DNA of 64,000 nt from Gymnothorax reevesii (lineage: Eukaryota > Chordata > Actinopteri > Anguilliformes > Muraenidae), in assembly GCA_029721435.1 (NCBI GenBank), contig CM056576.1, positions 116,425,166 through 116,489,165 on the forward strand, given 5' to 3'. A program made the position numbers and the translations under genes. The notes beneath the pieces are model-generated. The model saw only the letters and a program-made list of their open reading frames with translations, was not told where the DNA came from and ran no database searches. Of the stretch, positions 27,201 to 38,800 are shown one piece after another. The stretch's first letter is position 1. The number at the start of each line of letters is the position of its first letter.

Positions 27201-29809
27201 GAGAACATATCAGATGTTGAAAGTGAGACATTTTACAATTTCATGAAAAATATTGGCTCACTTTGAATTTGATTGCGGCTTGCATGTATACACATAGTAG
27301 GCTGTACAATTTCTTTGAGCCCTCCCTGTGATGGCCAAATAAGCAAATATTGCTCAAGGCGCGAATCTATACGGCTTATAGAAATACTGGCAAGTAGTGC
27401 TTTTGCACAAACGATGTGATAACCAGGTTAGGCAGAAGTGCTTCTGCACAGTCTTTCTGAAGGCCTGGAAAACCAGCGCCGTTCTGTCTGCTCTCTCCGA
27501 AATGGCCAGGCGAGTGATGGGTGATTCTCGATAGCATCTCTGATGGCCGCGTGTTGCGAGCGTCGCCCTGCGCTCCAGTGACAGTGTCTCTGCTCTTCCG
27601 CAGGGCTTTTTCAGCAAGCGACTGAAAGGGTCCATCAAGAGAACGAAGAGCCAGACCAAACTGGATCGGAACACCAGCTTCCGCCTCCCGTCCCTACGAT
27701 CCGCCGACAATGACAGGTAGGTCACCCCTTACTATTTCAGTGACGGACTTTCAGTCGCCGGCGGGTCTCTCCTTAACCTCGTTGACAGTCACAGGGTGGT
27801 CTCCCCTTAATATCCGTAATGGTCCGTTTTTTTTTTTAACTGAGTGACACAGGATGGTCCTTCATTTATCCATTTATCCTGCTCTCAGCTACTGGTTCAC
27901 CTTCCATTAATTTTCCGGCAATAAAAAAATAGTCTCTTATGTCTATTCTATTTACTGCCACCTTGTGGTTATGTTCCAAATGCTGTCACTTTTTTGAGCG
28001 AAGGAAAAAGGGTTCAAGACTTTTTTTTTTTTTTTTTTTTTTCAGAAAGATGTGACCGTTTAGAAAAATGAATAATCCTGTTGGAAAATCACTGTATCAA
28101 CCAATGAACAGTAAGAGTGTGGCCTTTGAGCCACGCACCTGTGAGAATGAGGTTGTGTTTTACCAGTGACCAGTAGAAGCGCAAAGTTGCATTTTACCCT
28201 CTCCGTGATGAAGACGCTATTGAACCAGTCTGTAGCAGGAGATTGAAGGAGCCATGTCACAGTTACTGCGCATGCTCAGAACTTACATTTGGAGAAAGTG
28301 TGTTTGCTTGACTGTAAGTCATAATCTGATTCCATCCTTACCAATCCGTGATCATTTTTGCATTGTATTTATGTATTCTAGTTACTCCAGCATTATGCTT
28401 TTATATTCGGTGGCTTTCTATGGAAGTTCGTGGAGTTAGAGTGCTATTGTAAGCTTAGCCAAGGGCTACGAAGAAAGTAAGCTGGTTGCCCTCGCCATTA
28501 AAGAAGAAAAATACCTTCTAGATTTCGACTCGCAGTTGAGCGGATTCAATTTCTTCAAAGTTGTGAGCGTGCTCAATAATCGCGACGCAGCTCCTTTAAG
28601 GCTGTCTTTTTTTAATTCAGCAAAAATTCTACCTGCTGTGTATCATAATTATTAATCCATTAGCAAACAGCATTGGTGGTGCAGAGCTTTATGGAGTCGT
28701 GTGGGCACTGCTTCTAACTGCGGGCTGGCAGCTGCTCTGCCAGTGTGCTGCAGGAACACTTTGCGTTTGGAAGATGCCCACGTCTGCCGCTCCGTCTCAC
28801 CCTCTCTTCCCAGAAAGCCTTGTTTTGTTTCCTGGACTCAACGCAGGTGTGGTGGATAATAGCTTTCCGGTAAGCCGGGCTGCTGCCGGGAGCGCAGGGA
28901 GCATTACTAGGAGCACCCAAGGCAATAGCGCTTCCCCGTGCTGCGTCGTGAATGCACCCGTGCTGATTTTAGTTTGCACGATATGTTGTGTAGCGATGCG
29001 TACAGAAGGCCCAGAGCTTTGCTCATTGATGAAGTGCAGGGCCCTGTGCGCATGTGTCGCTGTCAGCATTGAGGCTTTGGTGATAATGCTCTGCTGTAAA
29101 TGAACTGTGTGCCCTGCAACGTGGTCTCGGTTTGGAGGACATGCACCACCCAGCTCCAATCACTTCACCTCGGGTAGAGGGAGAGACTGGGCTGATGCAA
29201 GTGAAGAGATGCTGCTTTGTTTGATTTGGATAAAGAGAGACTTCTTCCCGTGATTCAAGTAAACTCTTTTCTGTGATTCTGGTAAAGCGAGAACCCTTCC
29301 CTGATTTGGGGAAAAGAGGGACTCCTACTTTTGTTTTGGGTAAAGAGATGATCCTTCATGTGTTTCGGTAAAGGGACTCATACCTGGGGTTTGATGAAAG
29401 AGAAACCCCTTCATATCATTCAGGTAAAGAGAGACTCCTACCTGTGATTCGAATACAGAAAGACTCAGTCATCTAACTCAGGGAATAGACAACTCCTGTC
29501 TGTGATACGATTAGGGAGAGACTCCCGCCTGTGAGTTGGATAGAGAGATAGTCCCTCTTGTGAATTCTGTGGAGACTGACTCCTTCATGTAATTTGGGTG
29601 TTGGGAGACTCTGATGGACGTACTCCTTCATGTGACTCAGATCTAGAGAAACTTGTGTGTGTGTGCGTGTGCGCGTGTGCGCGTGTGTGCGTGTGTGTGC
29701 GTGTGTGTGCGTGTGTGTGCGTGTGTGTGCGTGCGTGTGCGTGCGTGTGCGTGCGTGTGTGTGCGTGTGTGTGCGTGTGTGTGCGTGTGTGTGCGTGTGT
29801 GTGCGTGCA

Positions 29810-29858
<49 letters not shown>

Positions 29859-32800
29859 TTCAGATAGAGTGAATCTCCTGCCTGGGATTCGGGTAAAAGG
29901 AGATTCTTGCCTGTGATTCCGCTCAACGGAAACCGCTGACTGTGAGTCGGGTAAAGAGAAACTCCTGCCTGTGATTCAGGTGTTGGGAGACTCCTGCCCG
30001 TTATTTGGGTCAGTAGAAACTCTTGGCAGTGATTCAAATGCAGACTCCTGCCTGTGATTCGTATAAAGAGAAACTCCTGTCTGTGATTGGGGTCAGGAGA
30101 GATGCAACATATGTGCCTTCGCTCTGCGCTCACTGCTTCCCAATGACCCGAGTCATGTCTGGACAGCTGCTGATCCAGTAATTTCTCTTAGTTTGATTTG
30201 AGCTCCACCAAAGGAGAATAATTCCAAGTGTGACTTATTTATTGCCCCGCCCCGCCCGAAGAGGGAGGGCAAGGAGTGTTGTCTCTGGTTAGGTTTGTTT
30301 GTCTATTGTTTGTTTTTTTGTTTGTTTGTTAGCGCTTCATCATCAAAACTAATGGCCTGATTCAGTCCAAACTGGGTTCAGGGATTGCCACTGACCCAGA
30401 ATAGATGCCTACTGAATTTCGGAAAAGTAGGTGAAAGTATGTGCGAGGGGCGGGGTTCGTTGTGCCTGGCACCACTTGTTTGTTTGTTTGTTTGTTTATT
30501 TATTTATTTATTTATTTGAAGTGAGTTATGTCAGTCCCTGTATTAAAGCCATTAAATAAAAAAAAGGTATGGCTGCGAGCAGGCATTGTCAAGTAATATA
30601 TGTGGTGTTGGTGGTTGCGTTTTTTTTTTTTTTTTTTGCTGGTCAGGTTGTTATAAAGTTGACTAAAACAGATTGCTCGAGGATAATTTTCCGCTGATGT
30701 AAGTTATAGGATGAATTTCCCATGTGACGAGGTCCTTTCTGACAAAAGTTATTATCTGTGATTATGCAATTAATTTCCAATTGCGCAGATTGCATGATTC
30801 AGCAGGCACAGAGCAGTGGTGTTTTAGAACGCGCTGCCATTAGCACAGCAAACATAATGAGCATTCTGTTCAGCCTCCGGAATGACAGCTGGGTGCATCG
30901 CGGCCACTAGTCGTGAAAACGGTAGCTTTTAGTCGGCTGTTTGTATTAACGCTGAAGGTGAAAGATTACAGATGTGTTCTTTCCGGATGTTCTTCACTCA
31001 GCATTCTCTTCCTGTTATTACAGTTGCTACTAATATTCAATGCTGTTCAAGAACTCTTAAAATTCTGAAAATGAATGACTAAAAAACTTGCTCTACTCAG
31101 GGCCACGAGCAGGTGGATTCTGTGTATTTGCTCTGGATTGAATGGGTCTTGTGTGAGGCTCTTTGACAACCAGGAGTGTGAGGTAAAAAGTTGTTAACTA
31201 CGTAATCAATAAGCCTCAGTTACCAGAAAAATGGCATGAGGTGTGGTTGGGACCACACTGCAAAACACCAGTGACCACGCTTCCTAGATGGTACACGGTG
31301 GTGCAGTGGTTAGCACTGTTGCCTCGCACCCTGGAGCCTTTCTGTGCGGTGTTTGCATGTTTTCCCCGTGTTCTCGTGGGTTTCCTCCGGGTACTCCGGT
31401 TTCTCCCACCCACAAAAACATGCATCATAGGAACACTCCTCCCAGTGCATCTGACCAAGGAACTGACTTTAAAACTGGAGTTGGTCCCCGGGCGCTGCTC
31501 TGTGGCTGCCCACTGCTCCTAACTATAGGATGGGTCAAATGCAGAGGACAAATTATCCCAGGGAGTTCAATAAAAGTGTATCTTATCTTATCTTGCAAAA
31601 TAAAAAAAAATTTAATCTATCCATTGAAATATGGGATATGAAACAGGCTGGAACGTTGAGAGCCCTAACAGTTTGGATGACCCATTTATCATATTATTGA
31701 TGGGTTCGTTTGAAACGCAGCCCAGGAGTAACTTTTCATCTGTGGCATTGGCAACCTCTCTCGAGATGCTCTCGATTGAAGACTGCAGAGATGAGATGGA
31801 GATGGCCTGGTCGTGATAGCTGTTGGAGGAGGAAGACTAATCGGGTTTGCTTCTGAAACCCCATTAACTTTGGTTAAATGCCTGGATGACTGTGCCCAAA
31901 TAGCCAGTAGACTGTTTCTTATCTGCAGAAATTTTCACTGAAGGCCTCGAAGGGTACATGACCTGATCATCAGACCTCGTCATTCAGTTAAATGTATTTT
32001 TTTTAAGAGTTTTTTTGGGGATTTTCTTCTTTATTAGATAGTTGTAGTGTACTCAATTTAATTATATATTTCATTTCGGCATGATTGTAAATCATTTCAT
32101 GACAATTTCAACACACAATATGTATCATGACCGAAAGGGTCGCGGGGGAAGCGAAATCGCTTATCAGAGTCCCGCCCCCAGCTTCCAGAAAAACAGTTTG
32201 GTTATGATTAAAATATCATAAGGATTATAAATCAAAGCAGAGTTAATGTCCATGTACGCTACGTTTTAACTTCAGAAAGTAAGATCATGAAGTTTATGAA
32301 TATCATAAGAATTATAATTGCAAATTAAGTGAGTGATCATATAACTTAGATTCAAATAATATAGGTGGAAAAGGATTTGCAAATCATTGTATTCTATTTT
32401 TATTCATGTTTTACTCAATGTCCCAACTTCATTGGAATTGGGGTTTGTAAACCAGGGGTAGATCATTGGGAAGATGATGGAGAAATTCAAATTCAGCACA
32501 CTTGATAACCAGGCCAAGTTGCACTTAAATATTACAGAAAAAACCACAAAAATTATTCCATACCGGTATTTTACTACCAATTCAGGAGTTCACGATCTTC
32601 ACTGTTCAAACTGTCAGCCATTAAGAGCAACTCATTCAAAACGGACTTCAGAATCTTTGTGGCAACACAAAGCTTCTTCTGGCATTATGTGAATTAAGGT
32701 GGTAAATAATGCCTCTTAACATAAATTGATCCCAGTTAAGAGAAATTTCCAGCTTGTTAAAATTCAGGCACTGCAACTTTGATTGGAATGAAAACCGGTG

Positions 32801-35800
32801 TCCCCTGAACCCCAGTTTGAGAACCACTGATCTAAGCGACTGGGATGATTGTCTAATTGTTGGGACTAGACGTGATGGTTCCAGTATCTATGAAAAAGTT
32901 GCCCTCCTGGGATTTTCACGCCATTAATAAAGTCTCTTCACAAAGAATGGGGCAGTAAACAAAATCAGGATGGCATCTCTGAACTTGAAAATGTTGAACC
33001 TTGGAATGGCTTGGCGAATGCAGCTGAAAACCACGGCCGGTGCCACCTAAGGGCGAAGAACGGTTAGATTAACGTTACTAAGCTACCTAGCCTGCGCGCA
33101 GTATCTTTCCATAACCATAATGTAACATTACTTTTTTAGCTAGCACACTAATGTCAGCATACCACTCAGTTGACAGTGAGCTTATGATTACCAAAACTAG
33201 TCCATTCATGATGGGGGGGAAAATGTCACTTGATTAGACAGATCACCGTTTCTGTTGCGACATGCAGATGGGAGTCAGAATTTGGTGCAAATTGCATGAA
33301 TTCATGGATGCTTCCTGATTGTATCTACAGTATAGGAGATTATTTTGCGTGCTTGAGAGAGGAATATCAATACCTGTAGCAGTGAATGTGTGGGATAAAT
33401 TTATGCTTTTGATTTAGCATGGTCCAATACCCTTGAGGAATGCCTTCAGCACCTTGTTTAATCCATGCCAGCAAGAATAGAATGCTGTTCTCGATGAATA
33501 AAAGAAGGTACTATTCGGGATCAGACCGTTAAATTTATTGGATTGGTTGACTACTGACTGGACTGCTTGTAAAATCTGGTGGATTACTCTTCATTGTTTG
33601 TTGTTTGATCTATGGGTGTTTAAGGCTGCCATTCCTGTCTGTCGGGTACGGTCTTGTTGGACAGGGTCCCGAGCCTGTTTTTACCAGGAAACTATAGTCT
33701 CCTGTCCTGTGAGACAGTTTGCTAATCTGGGGCAGTGGGATTACTTCCCCCTTCCCGAGTAGCAGCCTAATCCCAGCGACAGATGGAGCGATTGTGTCCA
33801 GCTCTTTATTTCCGGCGTACGCCTCCAGTTTTCGGTGTGACGTAACATGCCTAGTAGATGCAGGGCACGAAAAGGGAATCTGTGGTTAAGCGTCACGAAT
33901 GTTGTGTCACAGATATCCTCATGTGGTGCTCTTAGCCTGAGTTAACGGTAAAGTAGTCTGTGGCCTGAGCCGAAAGCTAGCGTCTGCAGCCGAGATTTGC
34001 ACGCAGTCATGCCACCATGCCTTGTGTTGTGGTCAAATGTTTTATGGGAGTTGAGGGTGTCATTTTAAAGTTGCCATCAAGAAAAACTTTTTTATGATTG
34101 AGACAAAAAAGCTGTTCTCTCTACTGTTCATCTCTCCCGGTGCAGTACTGGCCCGTTTTCATAACATTTTTCACAATATTGGACCCACATGTCCGTGAGC
34201 CTGCCCAGTTGCCTGGCTTCACTCCTGTTATTTTTTCACTGACGTCTCTGAACTTTATGCATTCAGTGTGTCTACTGTCGCATCATCAGATCTGGGTAGG
34301 AAATTAAGGACTGTAAAGGACAAAAAATCCATCATAACTCTCAATATATACCCCCTGAAATCCCAACTCTGTTTCCGTTTTTCATTGTTCATCAGTTATC
34401 CCAGAGGCGTAGTGAATGTTACAGACAATATCATTGTTGAAAATTGGCAAAGTTGCTGGAAAATTTCAGCCATTTCATAGCTTCTCCTGGGCTCTTTCCA
34501 ACTGCTTCTTTTTGCCTCCTTATTTCCTGGTAAAGCTGAAATTATATTTTATAGTTTCATCTCCTCTGCTGCTCAAATGACCCCACATTTTAGCCCATGG
34601 TAGGGAAAAATTTTCTTTGAAAAAATGTTAATTTCATGCCCTGTGTGAGAGAGGCATATATTGTCAGAGCTTTGAGTGAGCAGTCCCATCTCCCCTGCCA
34701 TCTAAAATGGGTTTTGCCTGGTCGTGCTGTCTCAGGCAGGTCTTGAAGGATGCTCGCAGAATCACGGTCTAGAAATCTCGATGACTGATGCTTTATTAAT
34801 GATTTAATGAGAATTTAATGAGTGTGTTGTTCATTGTTTACAAATTACAACCCCAGTGATATTGCATGCTCTCTGTCAATAGTTATATCATTTGGATTCA
34901 TTTGGATTTATTGGTTCGTTAGTGCTACTCTGTTTAACATAGCTCTACTAGTCAGGCTTAGTACATGATGATGTATCTAACATACTGCACATGATGTAGT
35001 ACATGATGATGTATCTAACATACTGCACATGATGTAGTACATGATGATGTATCTAACATACTGCACATGATGTAGTACATGATGATGTATCTAACATACT
35101 GCACATGATGTAGTACATGATGATGTATCTAACATACTGTACATGGTGTAGTACATGATTATGTATCCAACATACTGTACATGATGTAGTGCATGATGAT
35201 GTATCCAACATACTGTACATGATGTAGTGCATGATCATGTATCTAACATACTGTACATGATGTAGTGCATGATCATGTATCTAACATACTGCACATGATG
35301 TAGTACATGATCATGTATCTAACATACTGTACATGTAGTACTTGACAATGTATCCAACATACTGTACATGATGTAGTACATGATGATGTATCTAACATAC
35401 TGCACATGATCTAGTACATGATCATGTGTCTAACATACTGTACATGATGTCGTTCATGATGCATACAAAACGTACTACTGTACATGATGATGTAGCACAT
35501 GAGGACATCCTATTACAAGTAAATTTGTTTTCTATGATATTGATGGATCCATCACTTCTGACATTTTTCTGTGTTGTCAAAATAAAAAAAAAGTTCATTT
35601 TGATTGAATCTTTTCTTTACAGATTGGGCAGAAGTTCGATTTTATTTTCATGCCTCATGCTGAGAAAAGCTATGTTAGGCCGCAGGTGGAAGGTTTAATT
35701 TGTGTGTACACCGTATACGAGTGTTGTCGAGCGCGCGGCGTATCGAAGTCGCGCCGGCGTGGCGTCCCGCCCTTTGGAAGCTGTTTGCAAGCACATCAGC

Positions 35801-38800
35801 GCCAGCACCATCTCCCCTCCCGCGGCCGAGTCCCTGGGTCGGGCTGTTCCCGTGGAAACAGGCTCGAGGGGGGGGGGAAGCCTGGGCGACCGGCGGGTTG
35901 CTTGTTGTTCGACCGCGGAGAATAGTGGCGTAGAGGTAGAGAGGTGGCTTTCCCTCTCTCAGTCCTTTCGGAGCGAAAGATGTGAGGGGAGAAGAGGGGC
36001 AGGGAAGAGCCGGAGGACGGAAGGCGGCCCCCTGTATGGCCACGTTCTGGGGATACTCTTACAACTGGCTCTTCAGCTGCTTCTCGTAGGTATTGCCTTT
36101 TACTAGAAGTCTTCGGCAGAGAGGAGCTGTTGCGTTTTCCAGGTGACTGGGGGACGGTTCTCGCTAATTAGCCGGTTGCTGTTGTGTTGCTGCGTGCGGT
36201 GAGCCCAACTTTATCGCGTTGTTATGGAAAAATACTATTAGCTGGCAAAAAATATCCTGGTTACGACTGTGCATGTTAAAAATGGGCAAAAGCGGTTATG
36301 GGGGAAAGTGTTTTGACTTTCAAATTGTGGGAAATTGGCTGGTCTGATTGGTTGATGATGCGGACATGGCTGAATTTGACTGGTGGATCATTGCGTCAGC
36401 GTTCTGTCTGATTGGCCGTTGAGAGTGGCTTGGGGGGTGTGTGCAGTGTAACGTGGCGTGTTTGTGTGCCGTCGAATCTGCGGTTTGCGTGACTGTGAGC
36501 ATCTCTCTCCATCTTTCCCTCCTCCCCAGGGCCCGAGGCCTCCCCAAGCTAAAAGAGTCACGCTCCCATGAGTCCTTACTGAGTCCCGGCAGTGCGGTCG
36601 AGGCGCTGGACCTGGGCATGGAAGAAGACATCTTTGTCAAACCCCTGCACAGCAGCATTCTGGGACAGGAGTTCTGCTTCGAGGTGCTGAACCAGCACTG
36701 TCATTCCCTCTTTCTTTACCCCTCCATCTCTCACCTCCTCTCTCTCCCCATTGCCCTCCTCTACAATTCCTTCTTTTTTCACCATCTCCATTCCCTCTGT
36801 TACGTTGTCTCATTAGCAGGAGCTACGGTCATGCTACTATAATGGCTGGGGAGTAAAGACTGCAGTTACACTGCCTCAGAATAGTCACACTATGAAGTTT
36901 TAATGCCGGTGCTTTTCCCAGTCCTGGTGATTGTTGTTCTTTTGTAGTGATTCTTAGTATTGGCTTCTTCCTCTTCAGGTTACGTATTCTGGCGGCAGCA
37001 AGTGCTTCAGCTGTACCTCAGCGGCGGAGCGGGACAAGTGGATGGAGAATTTGAAAAGGACTGTGCAGCCAAACAAGGTAATAGCTGCCTACTTGCAGTT
37101 AATGCATATATAACATACTCCTCCCGACTTAAAACCCATGTTACACATCCTCCCCGATCTAATACACATGTAATGGACCTTCCCCAATTTAGCGCGTGTT
37201 GACGAAGCACCTCGCAATTAATTACTCATTGGTATGCCTCTGTGCCAGTTTAATACACACAAGATGTAGCCCTCCTGATTTAATAACACTCTTCCCAAAT
37301 CATTACACATTTAAAACATTCCTCTCAATGTATTACACACTTAATACACCCCTCCCAATCGAATGCATTATACTCCTCATTTGAATAACCTTGTAATTCA
37401 CCACTTCCTATTCAGTACACATGTATTACCCTCCCAACCAATTAATTTCACTGGTGTTACTGTCCTCCCAGTTTAGTACAGTTGTAATTTATCCCTCCCA
37501 GTTCAGTGAAAGGTGCACTTTGCATGGTTCTGCCCTTGATTTTCAGAGTGCGGGTGGCCATGCTTCGAGGGCAAAGCCCGAGCAGAGGGAGCGCGAGGGT
37601 GGTGTCCCCCCCCCTTCGCTCTTAAAAAGAGAAAAAATTTAATTTAGGTTGAATTGGAGATTATTTCCTGCAGTTTTAGTCAAGGAAAATACAGTATTTT
37701 CCATTAGCTGAAACTGCAGGACACCTTATTAAAATTCATCCCCAGCCCATGATATTCTGTCAAGCCTAGATTCGCCCAGTTTGCATTTCTTTAATAAAGG
37801 TGGCAAAAATTATTGAATCATTCAATACTTTTTGCCTCCGTTATAAAAGGGCTGTGATGACTAAATGCTGTCCTGCGGATTGGCTGCGGTCTTAGTTCCC
37901 ACACAGGGCAGAATTCAGTCGAGAAATTAACAGCAAAAATGCTTTTTCTCGGCTTTTGAGACCACATTCCATGCTTTCATGGTGTTGTGTGTAGCTGTGG
38001 GTTGCGCGGTCGATCATGGACAATGTACAAATATGCATAGATTTCCCAGAAACGTGCAAAGACGGGGATTGTGGGCTGCCGAAGTGGAGAGTTAATTGAT
38101 GTCCGCATGACAATTCCTTCTTGAGTGATTTTAGTTCCTATAGGACGAGTCTATAGCCGATATTTAACCTGTATTCTCCCGGTATCCATGGGAAGGCATA
38201 GCATGAAGTAACTAAGTCATGTTATATACCCACTTAACGGGAAGAAAGTCAACTAAAAACTCATCATTACCATTTTTACCAAAACAAAGCACAATTCCAA
38301 CATCGCGCTATTAAATGAGCTAATTGCAAAAACATGCGAACGATACATGTGTCGAATATACTACACTGCTGAATCCGTAACTTCATTCTACCGCAAAAAG
38401 GATACATCATATAAAGGCAGAAACTCAACGGATTCTACCCATGTAAGATTTATTGCTCTATGACCTAAACTCACTGAATTAATAGCCAAAAAAGAGCAAA
38501 AACAAATGGCACTTTGTTCGGACATAACTATAAATAATGTCTTATTTGAGTGAGAATGGGCTGCTAGGCTGTAAATCAATGACGTTGAGGTCCATTGTGA
38601 GAAGTTTGAAGTGAATACCCAAGTGGTCATTGTCTGATTTTGTCACGAGGAGCAATCAGTTGCAGGTTTTCCCCTGCCTGAACGCGGCCCAGAATCTAAA
38701 ATTAAGTGCCGATTGAGACAGGGCTCATCCTTTTAGTACTCATGTGCATTTAAACAAGACCAGGGCGGAATGGTGTTTTTATGCCAATTTCCTTGTGTTA

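Noticed and set aside
29653..29916. Cys/Val and His/Thr repeat open frames
   Set aside because: They are translations of a GT/GC microsatellite. The same applies to the frames at 13531-13803 and 14961-15477.
27092..32449. One 5.3 kb transposon joining the Tc1 ends at 27.1 and 32.4 kb
   Set aside because: A conserved rasal2 exon (27604-27716) and unrelated repeats lie between; Tc1 elements are about 1.6 kb. The ends are separate remnants.
34961..35495. CRISPR-like regular repeat
   Set aside because: The 38-base units are directly adjacent with no unique spacers, and the setting is an intron of a vertebrate gene. It is a minisatellite.
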